In this document: piece after piece, positions 1 through 7,087 of the stretch
Position numbering within the stretch: the stretch's first letter is position 1
Layout: every line of letters begins with the position of its first letter
Source: JAGLCY01 sp965369705
GTDB taxonomy: Bacteria; Krumholzibacteriota; Krumholzibacteriia; LZORAL124-64-63
Direction: 5' to 3'
Assembly (NCBI GenBank): GCA_965369705.1
Contig: CBDURF010000010.1
Location: forward strand, 1-34,564
Length of the DNA: 34,564 nucleotides
Made by a program: the position numbers and the translations under genes
Notes under the pieces: model-generated
Told to the model about the DNA's origin: nothing
Seen by the model: the letters and a program-made list of their open reading frames with translations, nothing else
Database searches by the model: none

Positions 1-1
1 G

Positions 2-199
2 GGCCAGTATGATTTCATGGATCTGTATGAAGCCCCCGACGACGCCACCGCCCACAAGGTCAGCCTGATCTCGCGGGAACAGGGCGCCATCAGCGCGGAG
101 AGCTGGCCCGCGCTGTCCTACGACAAACACCTGAAACTGATGGAGGAAGTGGCCCGCTCCAAGAACGCCGTTTCTCCCGCCGGCAAGCCGACGACCTGA
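2..199 (+). CDS. GYD domain protein, C-terminal part (5' end outside window)
   Basis: The open frame runs from the window edge to the TGA at 197-199, so only the C-terminal 65 residues are present. The visible start GQYDFMDLYEAPDD matches the G-x-YD core of GYD-domain proteins. These are small ferredoxin-fold-like proteins of poorly known role. The pattern of a hydrophobic strand, then a helix, then EARS-like C-terminal residues fits the family, which is about 90-100 residues long. The ATG at 17 lies inside the conserved motif and is unlikely to be the real start. The gene converges on the minus-strand run that ends at 218. Confidence 0.6.
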   Translation, partial: GQYDFMDLYEAPDDATAHKVSLISREQGAISAESWPALSYDKHLKLMEEVARSKNAVSPAGKPTT

Positions 200-217
200 A
201 GCCGGGCGGGTTGACCC

Positions 218-334
218 TCAGGACCGTTTGCTGTGGTCGACGGCCTTGAGGATCTTCAGATTCAGGACGATGAAGCGGAAAAGCTGGAAGAGCTTGTTGT
301 TCATCCAGAATTTGTCCTTTTCGGTGATTTCCAT
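218..334 (-). CDS. 38-residue conserved-looking small protein downstream of SQR-like gene
   Basis: The ATG at 334 has a strong AGGGAGG ribosome-binding site about 7 nt upstream and sits 11 nt after the TAG of the SQR-like gene. The product starts MEITEKDKFWMNNKLFQLFR and continues with a hydrophobic stretch (FIVLNLKILKAV) and a basic end. It is a single amphipathic or hydrophobic helix of about 25 residues with no cysteine. I do not recognise a named family. The good ribosome-binding site, tight spacing and non-random composition argue for a real gene. From its place it may act with, or anchor, the flavoprotein encoded just before it; that is inference. Confidence 0.6.
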   Translation of the reverse strand: MEITEKDKFWMNNKLFQLFRFIVLNLKILKAVDHSKRS

Positions 335-345
335 GTCGGCCCTCC

Positions 346-1782
346 CTATTCCGGAATGATCTTCCAGCCGATACGGCCCTGCAGCTTGTGCATGAAGGTC
401 GTGTGGATCATGCGCTTCATCCAGGCGCCCGCCAGACCCATTTCCATGTGCGTGACGAACGGGTCCCGCCCTTCCTCGTTGGGATAACGCCGGTTGTCGG
501 GCACGACCGGGTAGATCATGATCACGGCGGCGGACCCATCCCACAGGCTGTCGCCCATCGAGGCGATGCAGGCCGCGGCCATCTCGGTCATGCGTTCACT
601 GTGGGTCATGCGGCCGTGCTCCACCAGATCGATGATGTTCAGGGCCACGATCCGGCCGATGACACCCGACACCATGCCGGTCCGCGGGGGCGCCGGACTC
701 ACCGGCACGCCGTTGGGATTGACATGCGGCCTGGAGATCGGACCGGGCGGCGCGAAGGCGATGCCGGCGGCGAAGATGTTCCGGTAGTTGGGATTCTGGT
801 AGACGGAAGGCCAAGCGTCGGGATTGCCCACCAGGGTTTCGTAATCCAGGCCGTAGATGCCGTCCACGGAAACGAAGCCCGCCGCGTTGACGACCTTTTC
901 GGACACGTCCTGCCCCTCGGCGCCGAGGAACTTCAGAGGCTGGCCGAGGAAACGCGGAATGAGCATCGCGTAATCGAATTTCGTTTCGCCGGAATTTCCC
1001 TCCATGTCCTGCCAGCGGGCGACCCCTCTGTCGACCTCCGTCACGCCCCTGCCGACCACCGATTCGATCTCGAAGTCCTTGAACACCGCGCTGATGAAAT
1101 CCTCGGCCGTACGGCGTTTGCCCTTGTGCTTGACCGCGAGACCGCGGATGCCAAAATCCCCCAGGGCCGGCTCGTTGGACAGGTAGGTCAGGTCGCACTT
1201 GGTGCGCACGTTGCGCCGCACGAGATCCTTGTGGACGTTGGAGATGTATTCCAGGGCCGCGCCCTGGCAGGTGGCGCCGCCGTGGCCGGTGCCGACGACG
1301 ATGCGCTGCCGCTCCCCCTTTTCCATCCTGGCCACGGCCTCGAGGTAATGGTCCCGGGCCTCGACCGCATGGGGCGGCGAACAGACGGACCAGGTGTTTC
1401 CGGCGCCCGGCCCCAGACCCGGAGTCGCCTCGAAATCGAGCTTCGGCCCCGTCGCGATCAGGAGGTAATCGTAACCCACCTGGACGGGCCGACTGCCCTC
1501 GGCGGCGGGCGCCACCACGACGTATTGCTCATCCGGATGAACCTCCGTCGCCTGGCCGGTGATGAAGGTCACGTTCATCTTGCGGTAAACTTTTTCCAGA
1601 TCGAACAGGGTCTTGCCGACATCCATGCGGCCGATGCCGACCCAGACCAGGGAGGGGATGTAGACGAAATCACCGGACCGGTTGATCACCGTCACCTGGT
1701 GATCCCGGCCCAGCTTGTCCCCCAGATACAGAGCCGCCGTATGCCCCGCGAAGCCCGCCCCGATAACGCATATCCTGGCCAT
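346..1782 (-). CDS. Sulfide:quinone oxidoreductase-like FAD-dependent oxidoreductase
   Basis: This 478-residue flavoprotein has an N-terminal dinucleotide-binding motif (VIGAGFAGHTAALYL, residues 6-20) and the second FAD motif LLIATGPKL near 107-115. A YIPSLVWVGIG segment (41-51) matches SQR-type proteins, which pass electrons from sulfide to membrane quinone. Cysteines stand at 5, 134, 172 (in GATCQGA), 196 and 405. C134 and C172 are the likely redox pair. I see no cysteine in the usual late position of the FAD domain (FAAGIAFAPPGP, about 338-347), so this is not a textbook type I enzyme. The C-terminus carries aromatic and amphipathic stretches suited to membrane contact. The start ATG has a GGGAGG ribosome-binding site. 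A 38-residue gene follows at once. Sulfide oxidation is likely but another quinone-linked reaction cannot be excluded. Confidence 0.75.
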   Translation of the reverse strand: MARICVIGAGFAGHTAALYLGDKLGRDHQVTVINRSGDFVYIPSLVWVGIGRMDVGKTLFDLEKVYRKMNVTFITGQATEVHPDEQYVVVAPAAEGSRPVQVGYDYLLIATGPKLDFEATPGLGPGAGNTWSVCSPPHAVEARDHYLEAVARMEKGERQRIVVGTGHGGATCQGAALEYISNVHKDLVRRNVRTKCDLTYLSNEPALGDFGIRGLAVKHKGKRRTAEDFISAVFKDFEIESVVGRGVTEVDRGVARWQDMEGNSGETKFDYAMLIPRFLGQPLKFLGAEGQDVSEKVVNAAGFVSVDGIYGLDYETLVGNPDAWPSVYQNPNYRNIFAAGIAFAPPGPISRPHVNPNGVPVSPAPPRTGMVSGVIGRIVALNIIDLVEHGRMTHSERMTEMAAACIASMGDSLWDGSAAVIMIYPVVPDNRRYPNEEGRDPFVTHMEMGLAGAWMKRMIHTTFMHKLQGRIGWKIIPE

Positions 1783-1832
1783 GATTCCCTCCCCTCTTGC
1801 CTATGCCAGGCCTGCCGGGAAAACGGCCGGCG

Positions 1833-3800
1833 TCAATGGACCAGCACGATGTTGGTTCTTTCTTCCCGGCCGAGAGCCTCCAGGATGAAAACATAGACAC
1901 CCGAGGCCTGACGCGCACCGTCCCGACCAGTGCCGTCCCAGGTGAACTGGTTCTCTGCGGCCATCCCGGCCACCCCGGCCAGGCTGCCCAGGTCCTTCAC
2001 CAGGCCCCCGCGGATGTCGTGGATCCTGGCCCTGACGGTGGCCGCCTTGGGGAGGGTGAAGCGGATCGTGGTCATGGAAGAGTGTGAGCTCGGGAATGGG
2101 TTCGGCCCCACGCCAATGATATCCGGTACCTTGGCCATCACCGTTGCGATGACGGACCGGGCCGTGGTGCCGACCCCGTTTCCGGAGTTGGTGATCTGCA
2201 AGGTGGATTTATGCCTGCCCACGCCCAGATTCCCCGCGGAAGCCGCCAGGCCCACCGTCACCTCTGTGGTTCCGCCGATGGGAATCGACCCACTGCCGGG
2301 AACGACCGTCAGCCAGGAAACCGGAACCGTCGCCGTGAAATGAGCCACCTCATCGCCGGTGTTGGTGAGGGTGTAAACCATCTCCTCGGGATCGAACTGG
2401 CCCCCTTGGATCCCGGAGGATTCGAAACTGTCGGCTGGCGTAACCGCGAAACTCGCGCCGGACGGATCAATGGTCTCCACCGTCAGGGCCCCCGTACCCA
2501 GGGGATCGAGCCAGTTGCTCAGCCTGGTGTCCTCGGTTCCACCACCCGTCCACGAATTACGAAACCAGCCGAACCAGTCGGGCTCGTTGTTGCCACAGGC
2601 GGCGCCGCCGCCGTGGAGTTGCCCGACCACGTAGTGGCCCTGATCGAACAGCGGAGCTCCGGATGAGCCCGGCTCAGTGGTCCCGCTGTCCCAGTCGAGG
2701 ACCCGCAGATGGGTGCCGTCACCCGGGCTGGTGGTGCCATTGTACGAAGTTACCAACAAGGGATCGTTCTCCAAGCTGATGCTCTTCTCATCGCCACTGG
2801 GGTGATGGATGCAAACGGCACTTGTCGGCGCCCCGCTGCCCCGGTTCCAGCCGGCGTACTTGACACCGAAGGCGGGATCCGGAACATCGTCCAGTTCCAG
2901 CAACGCCATATCCGAAGTTTCGTACTCCGCCCGGAGGGTGGCCCCGTTCTGGAAATCGTCCAGGGGCCCGCCGCCCTGGTCACCGCAGCCCAGGCTTTGG
3001 AAATTCCAGTAGATAACCACCGAAGGCGCCAAGACTTCCCGGACGTCGCAGTGGTAGGCGGTCATGAAATAGGGCTTTCCGTCCTGGGCGGTGTTGTTGA
3101 CCATGAACCCCGTGCAGAACAGGGAACCCCCAAGGGAATAGCCTCCCACGGTGTCGATCTCGTCACGCCAGGGATCACCCTCGGAACAGACGACGTCGAT
3201 GTTGCAGTAACCCGATTTATCCGCGGGATCTTCCCCGAAGAACCGGTAGCCCCGCCCGATGGAAGCAAGTTCGAGTTCCACCTGCCAGCGCAGGGCGGAA
3301 TCCACTTCCAGTTCGACCACCACTTCGTCGGTCAACAGGACCGCCGTCCACAGTTCACCGTGAGCGGCGTTGTCCGACTCATCGTAGGCCTGGACCGGAC
3401 CCCCGGCGGCGGCGGGATAGACCAGCAACCAGGCGTCATGGGGCAGCCAGAACCGGGTGAAGCCGAGATTCAGGGAGGTGACGTCCCGGCCGGATACCCG
3501 CAGCCGCCACAGACTCCGGCCCGACGGAAGGGTTTCCCAGGTACCTGCGCCATCAGGGGTCAGGGAGACTTCATCAGGGAGCGCAAAGCGGTACGGCAAA
3601 TCCAGCTGGCGGCGTTCCAGGTCTTCCCGGGCCAGGGCTTCCCGATCCAGTTCCGGCGCCAGGTGCCGCGCCACCTGGGCCAGAGGCCGCACGGGCCACC
3701 GCACGGCGGCCGGTGCGGCGTCCGCGCCCAGGACCATCTGGGGTATCGCCGACACGAAAAGGATGACGGCAAGACCCAGGGTGAAGAACCGGTTGTTCAT
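1833..3800 (-). CDS. Secreted lysyl-endopeptidase-like serine protease with FlgD-like C-terminal domain
   Basis: This 655-residue protein has a signal peptide (MNNRFFTLGLAVILF... with cleavage near AxA-like VLGADA, about residue 25). The middle part is a trypsin-fold protease like Achromobacter protease I. The catalytic triad is visible as H250 in MTAYHCD, D297 in TSDMALLE and S380 in GSSGAPLFD, with several cysteines for disulfides. The C-terminal 95 residues or so (VGPNPF..., IRFTLP, ...TWDGTGRDG...SGVYVF) form a FlgD-like Ig domain, common as a C-terminal domain in secreted proteins of FCB and candidate phyla. A longer upstream frame exists, but the ATG at 3800 is chosen because the signal peptide begins there. 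It overlaps the previous gene's stop by 4 nt (ATGA) and has an AAAGGGA ribosome-binding site. Confidence 0.85.
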   Translation of the reverse strand: MNNRFFTLGLAVILFVSAIPQMVLGADAAPAAVRWPVRPLAQVARHLAPELDREALAREDLERRQLDLPYRFALPDEVSLTPDGAGTWETLPSGRSLWRLRVSGRDVTSLNLGFTRFWLPHDAWLLVYPAAAGGPVQAYDESDNAAHGELWTAVLLTDEVVVELEVDSALRWQVELELASIGRGYRFFGEDPADKSGYCNIDVVCSEGDPWRDEIDTVGGYSLGGSLFCTGFMVNNTAQDGKPYFMTAYHCDVREVLAPSVVIYWNFQSLGCGDQGGGPLDDFQNGATLRAEYETSDMALLELDDVPDPAFGVKYAGWNRGSGAPTSAVCIHHPSGDEKSISLENDPLLVTSYNGTTSPGDGTHLRVLDWDSGTTEPGSSGAPLFDQGHYVVGQLHGGGAACGNNEPDWFGWFRNSWTGGGTEDTRLSNWLDPLGTGALTVETIDPSGASFAVTPADSFESSGIQGGQFDPEEMVYTLTNTGDEVAHFTATVPVSWLTVVPGSGSIPIGGTTEVTVGLAASAGNLGVGRHKSTLQITNSGNGVGTTARSVIATVMAKVPDIIGVGPNPFPSSHSSMTTIRFTLPKAATVRARIHDIRGGLVKDLGSLAGVAGMAAENQFTWDGTGRDGARQASGVYVFILEALGREERTNIVLVH

Positions 3801-4528
3801 GGTGTCCCTTTCGAAATGTCGTTTCCCGCTGCCGGAAGTTCGTCCCCGTGAACCGCCTCCACGGCATTCCAGGCAATGGACCAACCCAGGACGACCTGGG
3901 AAAGATAGTGTTTGCGGTCGTTGATCCGCGACCAACCCGTCAGGGCCGAACCGAAACGGGCCGCCCACCGGGCGTTGCGTCCCCCCGACCGCCGGGCCAG
4001 GTTCAGCCAGGGAATCGCCGCGATGAAGGCGTGCCCCGAAGCCGAGTTGTCGTCGCTCATCGGTCGCCACCGCGGGTCAGGGTTCTCGTCCGAGGGACGG
4101 TTCGCCCCCAGGCCCCGCTGCAATGTCCACAGGACAGGCAGACCGACGACCAACGCTTCGAAATTGTCCCGCCCCCAGCGGCTGAAGGAACCTGAACGGA
4201 ACCAGGCGTCCACCGCGGCCACCAGGAACCAGTTCACGAACCAGAATCGCTCGCCAAAGGGGTTGACGATGCGCGACGCGATGTCGGTACCCGATGATTT
4301 GACGGTCCCGGAGTGAAACCGGTCAACCGCCTCGTCCGCCCCACTGTAGGCCAAAACCCCCGCCGCGACGGTCGCTCCACCCAGCCGCAGAAAACTCCGC
4401 CGACTGTATTTGCGCCGCCAGTGATTCCCCGTTCCCTTGAACAGGGGGGCTTGCGGGCCACCCCGGCGCCGGCGGCCGGGCATCACCAACAGGGCGCAGA
4501 CCAGGGACAGACCGATGGCGATCCACAT
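3797..4528 (-). CDS. PAP2-family (phosphatidic acid phosphatase-like) membrane protein
   Basis: This is a 243-residue protein with an N-terminal membrane segment (residues 2-17) and an RRSFLRLGG stretch (43-50) that looks like a twin-arginine-type sequence preceding a second hydrophobic stretch. PAP2 motifs are visible: GLGANRP (R144, P145), SASGHAF (S164, G165, H166) and SRINDRKHYLSQ (S200, R201, H207). Family members dephosphorylate lipid phosphates or pyrophosphates at the membrane. Two usual positions differ here: the motif 1 lysine is Q137 (next to R138), and the motif 3 acidic residue after the histidine is Q211. Activity is therefore uncertain. The stop overlaps the ATG of the downstream protease (ATGA), so the two are probably translationally coupled. 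Confidence 0.75.
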   Translation of the reverse strand: MWIAIGLSLVCALLVMPGRRRRGGPQAPLFKGTGNHWRRKYSRRSFLRLGGATVAAGVLAYSGADEAVDRFHSGTVKSSGTDIASRIVNPFGERFWFVNWFLVAAVDAWFRSGSFSRWGRDNFEALVVGLPVLWTLQRGLGANRPSDENPDPRWRPMSDDNSASGHAFIAAIPWLNLARRSGGRNARWAARFGSALTGWSRINDRKHYLSQVVLGWSIAWNAVEAVHGDELPAAGNDISKGTP

Positions 4529-4560
4529 GCGGGGTCAACCTGCTTCCGGCGCGGTGGCGG

Positions 4561-5733
4561 TCATCCCTGTTCCATTTCCCTGACCAGGTCTGCCACGGCC
4601 ACGGCAATGGCCGGCGCACAGGTCAGTCCCGGAGATTCAATGCCGACGAGATTGATCAAGCCGCCAAAATCGTCCGCTTCCCGCTGGATCACGAAATCCC
4701 CGAAGCCGGTCATCGCCAGCTTGGGACGCAGTCCGCACATGGCCGGAGTCAGGTCGTCGAACTCGAGCCAGGGCAAAAACCGCCTGGCGTCCTCATAAAA
4801 CGATGCTTGCCGCCCGGGATCAACCCTGTAATCCAGATCAAAATCCACGGGAGGCGTGTTGGCGTCCCGGGGATCGTCCTGCATGACCTCGAGATCGGGG
4901 CCCAGCTTCATCTGGCCCGCCAGATCCAGGCAGACGTGAACGCCCAGGCTCGTACCCAAGGCAGGCGGCACCGGGTAGATCAAACGGGTGACCCGGCCGT
5001 CGTGGGCATTGCTGACCGCAAAGTAGTTGCCCTTGGTCAGATGCTGGATCCAGCCGCGCCCGGCGATATCGATCCCCGCCAGGGCGGCCACCCGGTCCGC
5101 CCACAGGCCCGCCGCGTTGATGACGATCCGGCTCGTGTGCCGCCAGCCTTCCCGGCGCCCGTCACCCGTCGGGGTGATGGTGACCCGCCAGCCGTCCTGG
5201 AAACGGTCCAGTCCGGTGACCCGGGATCCGGTCAGGACCTGGGCGCCTCGTTCGGCGGCCAACCGGGCATAGGCTCGCGCCGCGCCCTCGGCGTCGAAAA
5301 CGGCCGTCCGGAGTGAGAGGAGCCCTGCCACGGCCCGGACATCCGGTTCCAGAGCGGTCATTTCGGCGGCGTCGATGAGCCGCAGATCCTCCACCCCATT
5401 GGCCAAGCCCAGGGCAAGGAGGCGTTCCAACTCCGGGAGTTCCGCATCTTCCACCGCGACGATCACCTTGCCGCACTCCCGGTAACCGACTCCGGCCTCG
5501 CCGCAGAACTCCTTCAGGAGCCTCCGGCCGGCGACACAGTAGCGAGCCTTCAGGGATCCTGTCGGATAATACATTCCGCCGTGGGACACCTCGCTGTTGC
5601 GGGAGGTTGTCCCGCGCGCCAGACCGGATTCCATCTCCAGCAGGGCGGTGCTCAACCCCAGCCCGGAAACCTCCGCGGCCACGGCGCAGCCCACGATCCC
5701 GCCTCCGATCACCGTGACGTCGAGATCGAACAT
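4561..5733 (-). CDS. FAD-dependent oxidoreductase, L-2-hydroxyglutarate oxidase-like (DAO family)
   Basis: The protein is 390 residues when started at ATG 5733, which has a GAGGGG ribosome-binding site and directly precedes the FAD motif VTVIGGGIVGCAVAAEV. The stretch TTSRNSEVSHGGMYYPTG followed by SLKARYCVAGRRLL closely resembles LhgO and L-2-hydroxyglutarate dehydrogenases (consensus NSxVxHxGxYY...GSLKA). This family oxidises L-2-hydroxy acids and passes electrons to FAD and then to quinone or oxygen. The C-terminal GLRPKL...DFVIQ...NLVGIESPGLT region is the matching family end. An upstream in-frame start at 5769 overlaps the preceding gene's stop (5742) and is not needed. The substrate remains an assumption from similarity. 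Confidence 0.8.
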   Translation of the reverse strand: MFDLDVTVIGGGIVGCAVAAEVSGLGLSTALLEMESGLARGTTSRNSEVSHGGMYYPTGSLKARYCVAGRRLLKEFCGEAGVGYRECGKVIVAVEDAELPELERLLALGLANGVEDLRLIDAAEMTALEPDVRAVAGLLSLRTAVFDAEGAARAYARLAAERGAQVLTGSRVTGLDRFQDGWRVTITPTGDGRREGWRHTSRIVINAAGLWADRVAALAGIDIAGRGWIQHLTKGNYFAVSNAHDGRVTRLIYPVPPALGTSLGVHVCLDLAGQMKLGPDLEVMQDDPRDANTPPVDFDLDYRVDPGRQASFYEDARRFLPWLEFDDLTPAMCGLRPKLAMTGFGDFVIQREADDFGGLINLVGIESPGLTCAPAIAVAVADLVREMEQG

Positions 5734-5741
5734 GGAACCCC

Positions 5742-6236
5742 TCAGCGGGCAGGGCGCCGGCGCACCCATGTCTGGTAGTCGACTTCTTCGTAGGCCTTGG
5801 TACTGACGTATTCAAGCACCCGCAGCAGTTTTTCCGGTCCGACGAACCCTTCGATGCTCGTCAGGGCCTTGCCCCGGGAATCGAGAAACCAGAGGGTCGG
5901 CAGACTGCTCACGTTGTACTTGCGGGACAGGGAGGGCAGTTTTTCCGTATCGATCATCACGGCGACGTAGTTTTCCGCCATGAAACGGATCACCTTGGGA
6001 TCGGTGTAGGTCTCCTTCTTCATTTTCTTGCACCACTTGCACCAGGGCGCGGTGAAATGCAGGAAGACGGGTTTGTCGAAATCCCGCCCCTGGGACAAGG
6101 CCTCGTTGTAACCCAGCCAGGTGACCGAACGGGGATTGTCCTTCTCCTCGGCGGCGGCCGCCGCGGAAAGGGACACCATCAACAAGAGGATCGCCAGGAG
6201 GATGTATCTTTCCGGCCGGGCGGGGATGGAGGTCAT
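5742..6236 (-). CDS. Exported thioredoxin-fold protein (CKWC motif)
   Basis: This 164-residue protein has an N-terminal signal sequence (hydrophobic residues 11-29, AAAAA before EEKDN). A thioredoxin-like domain follows, with the active-site motif APWCKWCK (C66, C69), a YTDPKV helix and the cis-proline motif SSLPTLWF. This arrangement matches the thioredoxin_7/DUF255-like group of periplasmic thiol proteins that reduce or repair disulfides, including apocytochromes. The start ATG overlaps the stop of the RluA gene (ATGA), showing tight coupling. The FAD oxidoreductase follows 8 nt later. A role in cytochrome c or protease disulfide handling is possible but not shown. Confidence 0.8.
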   Translation of the reverse strand: MTSIPARPERYILLAILLLMVSLSAAAAAEEKDNPRSVTWLGYNEALSQGRDFDKPVFLHFTAPWCKWCKKMKKETYTDPKVIRFMAENYVAVMIDTEKLPSLSRKYNVSSLPTLWFLDSRGKALTSIEGFVGPEKLLRVLEYVSTKAYEEVDYQTWVRRRPAR

Positions 6237-6925
6237 GATGTTCTCTCTTTCTCAGGGAGGACCGGCCACGGCCAATCTCCCGGCAGCGGCGCGGTCAAGG
6301 TCAACATTTTCCCACCCACCGGATGGAACACGGTCAGGCTCAGCGCGTGCAGGGCGAGGCGATGATCGGCCAAACGCCGTTGTGAACCGTATTTCACGTC
6401 GCCCAGCAACGGGTGGCCCGCCAAGGCGAACTGGGCGCGGATCTGGTGACGCCGGCCGGTCACGGGTCTGATCTCCACCAGGGACCAACCACCCCGTGAC
6501 TCGACCACATTGTAACGCAACAGGCTTTCCCTGGCTCCGGGAAAGGGCTTCAGCGCGGCCCGCGTCACGCCCCGCGGATCTCCCTTGGCCGCCAACCAAC
6601 CCCGCAGTTCGCCCCCGCCTGACGACGGACGCCCCATCACGACGGCCTGGTATACCTTATCGACGGTTCCGTCCCGGAACTGACCCGACAATCTGCCGGC
6701 GGCCTTGCTCGTCCGTGCGAGCAGGACCACGCCCGAGACGTTGCGGTCCAGACGGTGGACCAACCCGAGGTACACCCGGCCGGGTTTGGCGTACTTGTGT
6801 TTGAGGTACGACCCGACCACCTCCACAAGGGTCTCGTCGCCGCTGCGGTCGCCCTGGGCCAGAAGCCCGGCCGGTTTGTGAACGGCCAGAAGGTGATTAT
6901 CCTCGTACAGGATCTCCAGTTCCAT
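6233..6925 (-). CDS. RluA-family RNA pseudouridine synthase
   Basis: This 230-residue protein has the family's N-terminal LYEDNHLLAVHKPAGL motif. The catalytic motif is GLVHRLDRNVSGVVLLA, in which the aspartate of HRLDR is the nucleophile. A C-terminal RPVTGRRHQIRAQFA motif is also present. Such enzymes convert uridine to pseudouridine in rRNA or tRNA. There is no N-terminal S4 RNA-binding domain, as in the short RluA/RluC-like forms. It is the first gene of the leftward run, and its upstream region (6926-7087) is shared with the divergent peptidase gene. The exact RNA target cannot be told from sequence. Confidence 0.9.
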   Translation of the reverse strand: MELEILYEDNHLLAVHKPAGLLAQGDRSGDETLVEVVGSYLKHKYAKPGRVYLGLVHRLDRNVSGVVLLARTSKAAGRLSGQFRDGTVDKVYQAVVMGRPSSGGGELRGWLAAKGDPRGVTRAALKPFPGARESLLRYNVVESRGGWSLVEIRPVTGRRHQIRAQFALAGHPLLGDVKYGSQRRLADHRLALHALSLTVFHPVGGKMLTLTAPLPGDWPWPVLPEKERTS

Positions 6926-6981
6926 CCAACAACTCCAGGAAGAGGAAAATTCCCTGCCATTCTACTCCGATGATTGAACAA

Positions 6982-7010
6982 CTGACAAGAATCGCCTGAT
7001 GACCTATCTT
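6982..7010 (+). promoter_or_regulatory. Probable sigma70-type promoter for the S9 peptidase gene
   Basis: A CTGACA -35-like hexamer (6982-6987), a 17-nt spacer and a TATCTT -10-like hexamer (7005-7010) face the peptidase gene. They would leave a leader of about 70 nt. The hexamers match consensus at 5 and 4 of 6 positions. Confidence 0.5.
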
Positions 7011-7087
7011 TGCCCGGTGCAAAACCCGCCGACATTCACTCCGGCCGCTCCATCCCCCGAGACAAGCCGCCGCCCCGAGGAGATCCC

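Noticed and set aside
388..1896. Long plus-strand open frame opposite the SQR-like gene
   Set aside because: It is a high-GC shadow of the flavoprotein, with histidine-, arginine- and glycine-rich low-quality sequence and no family match. The same applies to long antisense frames at 2709-3851, 7106-9355, 10768-12471, 13741-14826, 17576-18781, 22819-24000, 26410-27618, 31092-32348 and 32871-34370.
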